Shown: in pieces, positions 11,401 through 24,200 of the stretch | Layout: the number at the start of each line of letters is the position of its first letter | How positions within the stretch are numbered: position 1 is the first letter of the stretch | NCBI GenBank assembly: GCA_027919835.1 | Contig: JANVFP010000003.1 | Span: 1,798,001-1,862,000, forward strand | Direction: 5' to 3' | From: Lentinula raphanica | Taxonomy: Eukaryota; Basidiomycota; Agaricomycetes; Agaricales; Omphalotaceae | Length of the DNA: 64,000 nucleotides | Notes under the pieces: generated by a model | The model's database searches: none | Seen by the model: only the letters and a program-made list of their open reading frames with translations | What the model was told of the DNA's origin: nothing | Program-made: the position numbers and the translations under genes

Positions 11401-14400
11401 GCGCAAGCGATATCGAGATTGTCAGATACGAGGATTGAAATGACGGGGTCGTTTTGTGCAATCTGCAAGGCATCATCAGTGAACACGAAATCAAGGAAAG
11501 AATTTGTATATACCTCTACGAAAGAATTCTCTGCGAGAAATTGACGGATATGGGCGGCAAGATTGCTTTTGAGTGGTTCTTTGCAGGTGACAAGGGCTAA
11601 ACTTCCGGCAAGTTTCCGTGCCATGAGATGGCCAGCTTTTCGCATCTTCTCTTCATTGCTCTCTGTAGCGAAATCTTTTGCAACCAATTCTCGAGTTGAT
11701 ATACCAGCAATAGTGACAGATCGCTCAACAACAGGTAGGATAATCTAAAGAATCTCAGTAGCGCAAGCAATGGCCAAGATGAAGCACGTACCTCTCGCAC
11801 TGCACGTTCAACAGCGAGGGCAACCGCTCGCTTGAAAGTAGGCTGCGTGTTGAAAGGACTGAGCTGTGAATTCACATGAGCGCTGTTCATCAAGCTCGAT
11901 AAGATGCTTTCAATATGGGGTCCCAGGATCCTCGAAGGATCCGAGGGGCTCGAAGGACCCAACAACATCTGGCCATCCCCAGGACCAACTAAACCACCAT
12001 CTCCGCCCAGTCCAACACCTCCTGAAACAGCAGAGTCATATGGACCTATGGGGAGGGAATCGATATCTGTAACATACTCAGGAAGGGGAGGGCCAGCAAG
12101 TGAATCAGCAAGAGGTCGTGTTCGAAGAATGGTGGAAGGTTCAACTGCGTCCAGATTGATGTCAAGTAGAGTACACAGTACTTCGATCTCAAACTTGTAC
12201 TTCAGTTTTACGTCGGTGAAGAAATAGATTTCGGCGAGAAGGCTCATTACTCCCATGAGCCACGGATTAGGGGGTTTGAATACTTTGGAGTGCACACAAC
12301 CTTCGAGGACTTTGCACACAAAAGGTATGGAGATGATGCTTCGCCCGGATTCATAGCCTTCAGTGAGCAGATCTTTGAAGGATATGTTCTTGTGTTTGAT
12401 GGGTATATCCTTGGCGAGCGTGATGAGGCCCAACCAAACTGCGACATTCTTCAGGTTCGTTCTCTCCGTGCCAAACTGTAGTGCCCGTTCCGAATTGAGC
12501 ATGCTAGCAGACTTGACAAATGTCTCGTGAAGTATGTATTTCGACAATTTCTGGCGGTTGAGAGAGTCAAGGAAGCGGAGGTATAGGGAGTGATTGTTGG
12601 GTTCGGTACTGATTCGCTGGTCGACCAGGTAGCTGGCGAACCATCTGGAGTATTCATCTTTGAACAAGCTCTGCATTTCCTCGAGCTTGGCGCTGAAATT
12701 ATTGGGGGCGAGGTTATTGATGATGAACAGAATTTTATCCGAAATTTCTTCCACCGGGACTGTAACAACTTCGTTTACAACGTCCGGCTGGATGGCAGAA
12801 AATACAGGGATTGTTTCGACTGTGGGTACACGGACGTCATGTCCCGTTGTCCCATCTGCAATCGCTGCCAATTCCTTTTGCAAATTTGCAACTAGCTCTG
12901 GCTTTGCTTCGGCCAGACTGGCATTCTGCACCAACGTTTCACAAAGTGGTCTCCACTCACGCAGTCGACTTTCGAACCTAGTAAGCGCTTGGATTCCAAA
13001 CTTGAAAAGGTTCGTTTCGGGAGGACAGTTTAGGGCGTCCAATATGTATCGGATGGCAATCCCGAGAGGTATGTATTCGATGAGCTGGTGTTGGATCAGG
13101 CTTCCGAAAAGATAGCCGGTCATAGCCAGCTCGCGAGCGGGATAGTAGGATTGGAAGAATTTGTATTCGTCGAAAAGAAAATGGAGCATGCAAGAGAAGA
13201 CCTCGTGTTCCCGGGGGTTGTTGGAGTTCTTGTATCGCTGCAGCATGTCAATCACTTCGTCGATGGTGGTATTTTCGTCGTACATCTGCTTGTAGATGCC
13301 ATCTACTTCTGCTTCGAGCTCAGGAGAGTAGCTGATCACGGTATATCCAGGTTCGATATCCGAATTAGGCATCATACTCATCAGCCGAGGATGGACCTGA
13401 AGACAATGGTTTTTGACATCCAACCAAAACTGCTTGTCCTCATCTGCCATTTGGCTTTGACTGCAACACGTTAGCATTGAGAAGAGGACCCTCAAATCCA
13501 TGACATACCTATTCCGTAGCATCCTGAGTATGATGGTGATCGTGTTAGGGTTGAGAGTCATCGTTCTGGAGTCAGGTTGGGGATCCGCGATCCGGATCGT
13601 TTTTTCGTTCTGCATCTTGTCCTCCAAGAACATCAACACAGCATGCAAAAATTCGGCGCCATGATTGGTAACGTTGTCCATCAACCACTTGTCCAAGTTC
13701 AGGTATTCTCTCCGAGACGCTAACGCCGCAACGTCTAACGCAAAGCCGAACGGACGAACTTCTAAGAGAGCCTCCAGGATCTGAGAGAAGATACAATGAG
13801 AAATAGAAAAATGGGAGAGGAACTTGACGCACTTTAAGATCCTGCGCTACATCTAGTATACGAGTTATATTGAGAGGGTTCTCTTCGTAGAAATCGCGGA
13901 AAGCGTCTGTAAGATACGTTGGTTGTATTTGCCAAATTCGCATGAAAACAAGTTGATGGTTAGGGTGTCCTGCAAGAAACATGGTGAGTAATTTGCGAGA
14001 GTATTCGAGGCGAATTTCGTTCCAGGGAGCGTCCTATGCATAGTTGTAAGCCATTGATTGGCTGAACAGTGAAGTCACTTTGCTCACCGGGACTTGTAAA
14101 AGACCCATATGCACAAGCTCAGCACTGATTTTGATAGCTTTGTCTAACATCTCGCGAACGACACCTCGAATCTCTGTCGACTCTGAATCTGCTAACTTCA
14201 CCAAAACCTCAAACAGATCAAGGGAATTCCAAGTGTGACCCTGAACATTAGCTGCAAGGGATTTGATAGTGGGACTGGCAATTGCGACATCCTCGACTGT
14301 TACTATGCGGCGGCCAGGAAGCTGGACAAAGTTGAACGTGTCACCCGGAAGGGAGAGCAGGGCATCAAGAAGGCGAAGTTGGTAAAGGGCGTTCGACCAG

Positions 14401-15591
14401 ATAGTCCAAAAACCGGTTACAGGGTGGGGATTGGCGTCACGAGAGCAACCGAGAAGGATGGCAATGAGGAGTTTGAGAGTTGGGGTATCAACACCGTGTC
14501 GGTCGGGGACATCGAAAGATTTGATCACAGTTGCCCAATTGAGGTTGGCACTGGGGAAACTGTTTAAGGCTCGAACTAGAGCTGCTATATCACAAATAAC
14601 CGCTCCTTCAGTAGCCTTCCGGCTCAAGTTTAACATGATGTCAACGACCTGTTCGTCTTGCGGAGGAGAAACATCGGTGATGCCAAAACGCGCCAAGAGT
14701 GCACGAACGGCATCAGGGTCAGCTGTGATGTCGGGGCCAAGTTGCACGAGAGCCTGAACAAGTGTTGTACCGGGGGGTAAACTGTCAAAACTTTGAAGTT
14801 GGCATTGATGTATCACATAAGATGATGAACACTCACCTTAAACTAGGCAGAATACGTTGGAGCATGGGGGCTACAGTATCTTTGCCATATTTGGTCTGGG
14901 CTGCCACGATAAGTGCTTGTCGTTGTGAGGCGTCCAGAACGGGAGAATCGGCAGGAGGATCGGAGAGCAGACTTCCCAGTAATTTGGTGACCTGATTTGG
15001 TGACAAGTCTGCAAGGTCGAAGGACGGATTATGACATAGGCTGAGGACTGCGTTTTCGAACTCCTGCTTCACGACTGTTTGTGCTTGCGCGCTGAATTCT
15101 TTCCTGACTGGGGAAGAAACGATTGGAGCTGCGAGGACCAGTCGCTCGAGCGGTCGTAAGCCCACGCGATCAACGAATCGAACAAAGTCAAAATTCCTGA
15201 AGACTTCTCCTTCACCTCTATCAACACCGTCCCGAAAGCGTTCAGCAAGATATGGGTCTCGAGCTAATCTCTGCATTTCTTGTAGGAGCAGCCGAAAAGT
15301 GAGTGAGTTCGAGGCGTCGAAGTTCGTGGAATTATTGTTCGAAGACAAACGCGCTTGAGAGTGCGCAATCAAGCGCCTGATGAAGTGCAGATAGGTATCT
15401 ATACCATGTTGCTCCGAAAGCTGCAGAACGTAATGAGTTCCTGTTGGGTGTAATTAATTGTAAAGACGCACTGATCGAATTTCCAGTTGATTCCGTTCAT
15501 AATTGTCCTCCGTCAAGGTTGACAGCAAGAATACTATCTGGGCTTTGACGATAGTATGGATGTTCGTCGTGTTCCCAGACGAGTTTTCCAT
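8464..15591 (-). CDS. NOT1: NOT1, scaffold subunit of the CCR4-NOT deadenylase complex
   Basis: This gene encodes about 2,100 residues in many exons. The N-terminus holds IVKAQIVFLLSTLTEDNYER and LSEQHGIDTYLHFIRRLI, typical of fungal NOT1. The middle contains the MIF4G/CAF1-binding region (DKILFIINNLAPNNFSAKLE, then RWFASYLVDQRISTEPNNHS). The next block is NPWLMGVMSLLAEIYFFTDV, then KLKYKFEIEVLCTLLDINLD, followed by the CNOT9-binding DUF3819 helices. The conserved C-terminal Not1 domain includes WSAFHKLLGSLLKFLAPFLK and HPWGALITFIELLRNPKYEF. The last exon encodes VASSIFQTQ and stops at 8464. NOT1 tethers the CAF1/CCR4 nucleases and the NOT2-NOT5 module and controls mRNA deadenylation and decay. 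The start at 15591 is the first ATG in frame after an in-frame stop; an upstream spliced leader exon cannot be excluded. Confidence 0.93.
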
Positions 15592-15978
15592 ATGCGAGCT
15601 GGTCCTCGACGGTGTGACCGAGCGCCGGACTGCAGCGTTCCCGAGTCCGGTCGCCGTTTTTGAGGGTGGAATTGTTGATGAATAGCGGGAGGTTGTGAGG
15701 TGAAAAAGGATGGGTGGTAACTTGGAGGCGACGCGGCACTTTTGAGGCTACGAAGCCACTACGACTGAGTCCAACGAGAGAGACGACCTTTGCTATGATG
15801 ACTCAGCAGTAAATTTGGTCGGAGCTCAAAATCAGAGGATTGATAGGCGCTTAATAGACGCACACACCTACAGTAGTACAACTCAGTACAACAGTCAAAA
15901 AATTTTCGTCTGAATATTGATACACTGTCACATTAAGTAGAAGATATTTAATAGTTTATATGCATCCATGGGGTATAA
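15592..15978. other. Intergenic: NOT1 promoter and Hook 3' end
   Basis: About 390 bases between two minus-strand genes. The NOT1 frame is closed by a stop just upstream of the chosen ATG. No other feature was seen. Confidence 0.5.
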
Positions 15979-18900
15979 TCATGATTTCACTACAAAGTCA
16001 AACTGATCGAGGCAAGAAGTTAAACTGTACGTTGAAGGCGAGACTGGCCACCACTGAGTCAGAATCATTTTCAGGTTTCGAGACGAATATACACCTACGT
16101 TGCTTCGTTGGGAAGTTAGCCAGGCAGTCTTTCCGGGTCGTTGGCCCAATTGACCTCGCATGGTATTCATGCCCATGCTGTGGATGTAACTCATCAGCAA
16201 CTCTGCCTCTCTCATATACCGTTTCTTCGTTTCAGCCAGCAAGACCTTAGGAAAGGTCAGATAGAGTAACGAGAGCAGAGAATCACAGACTTTCTGGCGT
16301 TCCAGCTCATCCTCCAGAATTTTGATCTGTGGCCGCACACTAGCTTCTGTGTCTTCAAACATGCCCTTGATTTCCGAGTCATGCTCAGCCAATACTGAAA
16401 GCATACGGAATAACACTCACAGAAGCATTGGCAAGACCTTTGCCAGCTTGTTCTTCTCTATACAGCTTGTCTTGATTTTTGATGAACTGTATGTAGTCAA
16501 TGTAATCATACACAATCAAATACACAGTCAACGATGTACTCACAGTTTTCGCCTTTGACAATTTCTCATTCGAGGTTTTCAAGGATTCTTTCAACAGGAC
16601 ATTATCTTCATGCAAGGCTAATAAGCGTTGTTTGATGTCTTCCGGTAGATCTTTGCCTGATAACGAAGCTCGGAGATCACTGACAAATGCATCAGTCAAG
16701 TTTTATCCCAAAATGTCCAATACCTTACCCAAAGTCTCGTTCCCGTTGAAGCATTCTCTCGCGCTGGCCTATTCCTTCACTTTGCAAATTGACTTTCTCG
16801 AGTAGCAGAGCATTTACTTGCTCAAGCTGCATCCTGTTCTTTTCGGCAAGCTCTTTGTTCTGTTTCTGCAGTCGTTCGACGTCTGCTTCTAGACCGGCTT
16901 TGTCTTCATTCACAGAGTCTCGAAGAGAAGCGAGGATGTCGAGTTGATCTTTGTTGACCAGCGTTACTAGCTCATCCAGGTCAGTTCTGATAAGACGGGA
17001 AATGAAATCAAAAGTTGAATGCTCACGATCGGACTTGGCTATTGTAAGCTCTTTGCTCTGAGCCTCGAACTTGACCTCAAGCTCAGCATGTTCCTTCCGA
17101 ATCGCGTCCAACTGCTCGACTGATTCGTTTAACCGTTGGCGAAGAGCGATCGCTGCCTCGGCACTGAAGGACAAGTTACTCGTAAGCACCAGGATCAGTC
17201 TGCTCGAACACATACCCATCACCCATCGATTTACCGCTTCGAATTTCCTCCAAGTCTCTTTGCAACACAAGTTTTTCCCTGTGAGCTGCTAGATAGTCCG
17301 TCTCGTATCTTGACTTCATTCTATTGGCATCCTCTAAAAGATTCTCGAGCACAAGCACTCTACTGGCATCAGCTTCGTTCTTTCTCACTGCCTCCAACTC
17401 CCTCTTCAGCTTCCTGATTTGAAGCTTCAGGTCGGTCATTGTCGTTCCAGACTCTGCGTCGTGTAATTCGCCGCCTAGACCCATAGCTTGTGCATCTTCT
17501 TCGTCATCGACATCCTCTGCGGGCGGGGCTAAAGGTTGTCCTGAAGCATCAGCACTTTCCACGGAATCTTGCCTCGTCCGTGGTATCTTCGGTGGACGCG
17601 TATCGGAAGCTAGTTCTAATTCTTTGACGCGTTCCTGGTAGAGCTCGATAGTCTCCGAGTCCTTTGCACGCTCCTCAGACACAACCTTGAGTTTCGTCTG
17701 CGTCTGTTCGAGCTCGAATTTCAGGTTTTCTAGCTCTTGCGTACGAGTTGCTGATTTATTTTCGAGATCAAGGATTTGATTCTTGTAAGACTCCATCAGT
17801 GGTTTGAAGGCAGCTACCTTCCGGAACTCTTCCTCGATTGACGCGTTGACGTCGACCAGGTCAGCATTTTGTTTCTCGAGCGACTGAAAGGACGGTGAGA
17901 CCGATATGAATTGGTAGACTATATAAGGATACCTTGACGCGTTGGCGAAGTTCAGCAGTTTCCTGTAGCTTCTTCTTGTACTTTTCCAACACGTTCTCGA
18001 CTTTGTTCAACTTCTCAGAGGAGTGTTTATGCCTAACAAATAAATGAATTGTCCCGGTTAGAAGCAGAAGAGAAAGTTTCTTACTCGTCCAGCTCATCCT
18101 TCAGTCTGACTGCTTCATCTGCTTTGGATTGCAGGTCTTCGACTTTCTTGTTCAAATCCGTCACAGTCGCTGTCTGCTTGTCTAGTTCAGATTCAGCTAT
18201 TGCCAGATTGTCTTCACTCTTTTGGCTGACATTCTCCGCATGATCAGCTGAAAGTATATGAAAGAGATTGTGGCACGTACAGATCTGTTCGTAATCGGTC
18301 AATCTCAGCTCGTAACATCACGTCTGCTTTCCCATCATTCCTTCTGTTGTCTACCTCTCTTCTCGCTTCCTTCAACTGAGCGACGAGGTCTCCCCTCTCT
18401 GATAGTACGTCGTCGTGCGTGGTCTGCAGCTGCCGGTGTTCTTCCAACAATTGTTGGTAGACCTTCTCTAGCGTCTCTTTCTGGTTGAGTATCGCACTCT
18501 TCTCCATTTGTACTCGATAGTAATGATCGTCCCTGCGAGATGATTTTCAGAGACCATAGGACTCTCTGTGAAGATGACTGCGTACTCTGTCATGCTGGCC
18601 TCACTAACATCAGATGAATCGAACATGAATGCGCGCGACATTATCTGGAACTAATTCAGTTTGTGCGTATGTGCGGATTTGAATGCGCACCTGCTCAATA
18701 ACCCTCATTAGATGGTGCTGATCCGTCTGGCTTAGTCCTTGTATCTTGTCGATGAACACTTTGTTCTTCTCGCACTGAACACCGATGGCTATCGTCAGTC
18801 TACACATGACAAGTGTCGCTGTCTCATCCGCATTCTTTGCCATGGCTTGTAGGTCTGGTACATCCAAACCATTAGTAGGTTTCTGGATCACGTCCGAGAA

Positions 18901-19202
18901 ATACTGGGTCATGAGCCGGTAAAGCCGTTTGAGTGAACTGAACCAGAGGACCCAATTGTCTGCATTTTGGGCTGTCATACGAGTCGTTGGACGGAAGTAG
19001 TCCGAGTCGCTACACAAACTCATTTTAGTACAACAAGATGTATGAAGCAAATCATCCAGAATGGCACGTACACCAGCGACAAAACTTCAAATAGGGCCTG
19101 CCCATCACTGAGGTCTGCAAGGGTGGCAACAGGTGTTGTCAAGTCGAAAGCGGTGAAGAAGTTGAGAAAGGCGTCGATTTCCTTTCGATTCGAATCCGAC
19201 AT
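15979..19202 (-). CDS. Hook-family microtubule/dynein cargo adaptor
   Basis: The N-terminus reads MSDSNRKEIDAFLNFFTAFD then DLSDGQALFEVLSLV and DSDYFRPTT. It continues with NWVLWFSSLKRLYRLMTQYF and LVMCRLTIAIGVQCEKNKVF. This is the N-terminal HOOK domain, a calponin-like fold that binds the dynein light intermediate chain. The rest, roughly residues 180-800, is long heptad-rich coiled coil broken by one acidic/Pro-rich linker near 17460-17600. The C-terminal block KKRYMREAELLMSYIHSMGM and RGQLGQRPGKTAWLTSQR is the conserved fungal Hook tail next to the cargo-binding region. In fungi HookA links early endosomes to dynein. The final exon may read through or splice a 45-nt intron without changing frame. 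The start at 19202 is 179 bases from the divergent cyclase gene. Confidence 0.9.
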
Positions 19203-19381
19203 AGTCGATGTGTAGATGCAAGGAGGCTCTGAGGGAGCCCAAATAACGAATCCGATGCGGGACTTAAGAAAGGTGCGTGATCTACCCGATTACCTTTTTG
19301 GGAAATTCTCCATCACTCTCAATATAACGACCATCATGTTCGAACCATTGTAGATTTTCTTGGGCCATTGCAACCTTCAAA

Positions 19382-20728
19382 ATGAGCATCTCTATCAATG
19401 GAAGTGTCATGGAAGGCGGAGGCCAGATTCTCCGCAATTCTGTCGCCCTTTCTTCATTATTAGGCAAACCGATTTCTATCCACAACATTAGAAACGGGCG
19501 TAAGCCTCCTGGGTTGAAAAATCAACATAGAACCGGTTCGATTATCCTCTCTCACTCCGGAATACTAGCTAAGTTGCTTTTCGAAACCTAGGTCTGGAAC
19601 TCGCAGCAGAAATCGCGTCAGCCCATCTCACGGGCGCGAAAAATGGCTCAACGAAGATCGCGTTCACTCCAGGGACCCTCAAGATACCTGGTGATTTCAT
19701 CGCCGACTCTGTCACCGCCGGATCTGTTACTCTTCTTCTTCAAATTGCATTGCCATTGTTGCTCTTCACATCTCAGCCTTCAGCGACCTCATCAAGGTTG
19801 ACGCTGAAAGGTGGCACGAATGCAACGCAAGCACCACAGATCGACTATACTGAGAATATCTTTCTTCCCTTTGTACGGCAATTTTTTGGTATCCGGGCTA
19901 AGCTTCAACTGAATCGCCGGGGATATTATCCCAAAGGTGGTGGTGAAGTGTTGGTCAGTGTTGCTCCGTTGACCCAACCACTGAAGAGCTTCAGCCTACT
20001 AGAACGAGGGAACGTTCGATGCATAAAAGGTTAAATCATCTGAAGACGATCAGATTCCTCTTTGCTGACTCGTTCCCGATAGGTATCGCACATTTTGCTA
20101 AATTACCTGCACATATAGGACCCAGTATGGTGCAAGGCGCAACAAAGGTCCTTTCAGCACAATTTGCTGGCATGTCAAATAATGCAGTTCCTATTCACAT
20201 TGAAAGCCGAAGAGAGCGTAACGAGTTATCTGCTGGAGCTGGTAGTGGTGTGGTTCTATGGGCTGAATTAGAAGGCGGGGGCATTATTGGAGGTAGTGCT
20301 GTAGGGACGAAAGGGATTGATGCGCATCTCTTGGGAGAAACAGCAGCACAGGATCTGATACGAGGACTGGACGCAGGAGGTTGTGTAGACGAGGTGGGTT
20401 GTTTTACTGTTTATTCTACTCTTCTCATACTCACCTATCCCTTGATACCCTTCTGAAAGTGGTTAGAAGATCAGATAATTATTCTCATGGCGTTGGCTGA
20501 CGGTGAATCGTCGGTTCTTTGTGGAAAGGGTGAACTACAGCTTCATACAAGGTTTGTCTTTTCCACGAACCTTCTTCAGATTGATTGGTGAACGTTGAAG
20601 AACCACATAGGACAGCGATATGGGTCGCAGAGCAACTCTCAGATGCAAAATTCCACACGGAGCAGCTAGAGTCTGGGCATACTGTCATTCGTTGTAAAGG
20701 TATTGGATACGGACCTGAGTACATATGA
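19382..20728 (+). CDS. RNA 3'-terminal phosphate cyclase (RtcA type)
   Basis: The protein begins with [20 protein letters not shown] and [24 protein letters not shown] as two adjacent blocks, the classical opening of RNA cyclases. It contains the family signature [11 protein letters not shown] near 19915-19950 and [20 protein letters not shown]. The C-terminal half has [27 protein letters not shown] joined by an intron to [14 protein letters not shown], and ends [16 protein letters not shown]. The complete family length (about 365 residues) and the retained C-terminal His region favour the catalytic RtcA enzyme over the non-catalytic RCL1 ribosome-biogenesis paralogue. RtcA uses ATP to convert 3'-phosphate RNA ends to 2',3'-cyclic phosphates. 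Four or more short introns are needed. Confidence 0.9.
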
Positions 20729-21239
20729 ACATGAACATTGAAAACTTTTGAAAACCAGAACGCGTCGCGCGTCGCGGGATTATAGTGGGACTCTGCTTTT
20801 TAAGTTTTCGGACCGTAGTTGCTATGTCGACGCGTCCAGAAAAGGCAATTTGAGCTCGGATAAGCGCTTGGATGATGACCCTTTCTCTTGCGCCGACCAT
20901 TCGGTGCTTTTAATTTTCCCTTTTCTTCCTTTACTTCGACTATGCCTTAAAGCCTTTTGAATTCATCCAACTTCGACACTCTTTCCACACGCTCTTTTTT
21001 GTTCACTATCTCTCAACACTTCCCTGGTTGCCTGGCCGAGTTGATTATCTGCCTTTCACGATAATTGAAAATTTCTCACTGAGAAAAAATCAACTCCACG
21101 CTTTTGAATCCGTTCCTGAACTCAGTATGTGAAAGAATAGCGTTTCTTAATGACCAATTTTATGACAATTTTACTATCTCCATTGCAGAGACAGAATTGT
21201 TATACCCATCTTAACTTACTCAAAACTTCCCCCCGTTAC
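20729..21239. other. Intergenic: promoter and leader of the Ser/Pro-rich gene
   Basis: About 510 bases with pyrimidine-rich runs near 20915-21060, common in highly expressed fungal promoters. The stretch 21125-21188 (GTATGTG..TTGCAG) looks like an intron in the 5' leader, which would remove an in-frame upstream ATG at 21150. Confidence 0.45.
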
Positions 21240-24200
21240 ATGGCCTCCGGACCACCTAACAATGCTCGCATGAAAGTCTCTAGAACGAGGACGTCTGCAC
21301 CGGGACAGGCAGGCGTACCTTCTTCTCAGCGGGTCCGAAGTGAGAGTGAAAGTCTTGAGTCGAATATCGCAATGCCCTCTCCCGCATCGACTAGGAAAAC
21401 CTCTTTACAGTCCACAGCGAGCAGTATTGCCCCTTCTTCTACTGTTCCACGGCTTGCCCAGTCTAGTACATCCCGCAGTACATCCAGTATTGCTACCCCA
21501 AAATATACACCTCGACTTACTTCGTCGCCTACGCCGACCAAACTTCCCTCCACTCGTTCACCAACTGTTGCATCCCCTTCCCGTATCGCTCGTCCAAGAG
21601 CCATCTCGACTACCTCACCCACGTTGTCCACTGGACTCTCTTCTCGTGCTAGGACTTTGTCTAGCATTAATCCTAGCGTCAAGTCTCATGCTGGCTCACC
21701 CGCAAATACCAGATCCGTCAACTTGAGTTCTGGTTCTTCCGTCGTACCACGGTCTCCAAATTCTCTTACGCCATCACCCCGACCCACACCTAGGTCTCGT
21801 TCCCTCACTGGTCCTAATCTGGTGTCTTCAGCTAGCATAACATTGAAAAAATCTACCGACGGTAGTACGAGGCGCGATAGTCTGATTAGTACAAGAGAAT
21901 GGAGGCCCGAAGCAATACAGAAGAGGAAAGTCCCATCAACCCGGTCTAACCAAAACGCTCCTTCCCAGAATCTAGAATCAAATATTTCCAACGCCACAAG
22001 CAACCTGCCTTTGTCTACGGGAGATGCTGATATGCTGAAGAGTGTTTGGGAAGGTGAAGAGAACTGTCGTTGATTGCACCCACGTACTGAATTGTGATCT
22101 ACAGATTCCCCTGTCAATCCTGATGCATCCTTCGATCCCGGAGGAAGTTCACCTTCTACAGTTGACAGAGTCAAGTCCGGGTACGGGTCTGTCTTCGGCT
22201 TCAATATGGTGCCAAAGTCGAGGAATAGTCTCGCCGAAGGTGCTTACCCGTTTCTTTCTTTTTTCATTTCGATATATCGACCATCTGTTCATCTGAACAA
22301 CTTCCTATATATAACTTTTTCATTTTTCTTCCTGCTCCATCCCCGTTCATTACTCACCCCACACTCGTGGTAGGTTCTTCAGGGGATCGGTCACAATCTG
22401 CTTCTTCTATAGGTTCCACTTTGTCCCATTTTTCTGTGGGAACTGTAAAAACCATCTCTCCTGGTCCTTCATCTCCTGCTGCACAATCGAAGTCTCAGAC
22501 GGTACCTGGAATATCCTTATTACCCCATCGCCAGTCTTCTTCGCTCTCATCGGAACACACAACTTCCTCAGCATCTCCAACATCTTCCACCGCCCATCAG
22601 CCTACTCACCTTCCTTCGATGCTTCAATCCTCTCTTCCTTCTCAACCTTTGCCTCTGTCTTCTGAGTCAGTCGGTGCTGATACGGCAATTCGCTTTCTCC
22701 GTACAAGTATCTCTAGTTCAGTTTTGAGGTCGGAACTACCACCGTCTCAGGATTTGGACAGGAAGAACAATGCTTCCCGCTCGTCAGGGTCAACGTCCCG
22801 TGTGTCCTTACCTGGTCAGTATACCGATGACATCGACTCGGTATGTGCTTGCTAAGACGTTTCAATAGTCACAACACACAGCAAGGCAAAGTCGACTACT
22901 GCCTCTCACGTATCTCCCTCTACACGAGTAATCACCGGGTCGTCAAGGGCACCTTCTACAGCGAAAGGTGAGTTCAGAAACCCTAATATGATTTGATGAT
23001 ATATCAACTGTTACCTCCTTATAGACACATCCCCTCAGCAAACTAAAGATGGAAACGTGTCAGTCGTTAGGACTAGTAGTAAAATAACTGCAGTCTCCAT
23101 CCCTTCCGAATCTTATCCGACGCCGTTGCATCCTGATAAACCTATGGTTTATCGCTCGACGTCTCCTATAGCAGAAACCACCACCCACAAGCACCCTAGT
23201 GAGCTTTCTAACACAATGGACGCCAAGTTTCTTTCTCCGCATACTGTGTCGCCCTCTCATTCATCTCCACAATCATCTGGACAACGATACGCACCTCATA
23301 GTCCACTGTCTAGTGTATCGCCATCATCACCATTCGGCCTTCCTGGCGACTTCTCCGGGCCTAATACACATGCATACTCGCCGCCGGGTCCGTCTCCGAT
23401 TCACCCACCAACAGTCAATCTCAAACGTCTGCTCTCTAAACCCGCTCCGGCTGGAAATTCTAGCGCGAGTGAGAGTGAAGGTGGGGCTATCAAGAACTCG
23501 CGGCCGGTTCGGAGAATCGAGCGAATTGAAGAAACGATGGAGAAACAGAGAATCGAAGCTTTCAGCAGAGAGAGAGCGTTTGAGTCTGACGCTGAAGGTT
23601 TATCTACTACGTTGGGAATCAATCGAGAGCGCGATAGAGCGAGGAAATCAGAATGGGAAGCTGAAAGAAGGTTGTTGCAGGAGAGAAATTTGTCGCATAG
23701 TCGTCCGACCACTTCTCAATCTACAGATAGCTCTGGAGCAAAGGAGAGGAGTGGGTTCGGTGGTTTGGTTCGAAGTGCGTCTTGGTCGCGGTCTCGAGAG
23801 CGTGAAGGAGCCTCGAATAAAGCAGAAAAGAAGGCGAAGAACGTCTTGAAGAGGCGCCCATCCACTGCTTCGGTTGTTCCACCTCCCGAAGTTCCTATGA
23901 AAGAGTTTCCCTATTCGTCTTTTGCGCCTGCGTACACCGGCTCTATATCTCCGGCACCCCGCCAGATGTCATCATCTGGGAGCTTAATGCCTCCACCGAG
24001 CGGGCACCCTTCTTCAAGGGGTTCATCGCCTGCACCCCAGGATAAACGCCGTAGTCTCATCCCCCCTTCTGCCTTGTTAAAGCAAGGCATTGTCCCGAAT
24101 GATAGTGCATCCGTTTCGTATGGGACAACTCCAGCAAAGGAGGTTATGCTCGCGTATAAACAACAGCAGGAAAGGGAGAAGATCAGGGAAATAGAGAGGA

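Noticed and set aside
12590..13474. Long plus-strand frames opposite NOT1
   Set aside because: Antisense shadows of a long, strongly conserved coding region; no independent motif.
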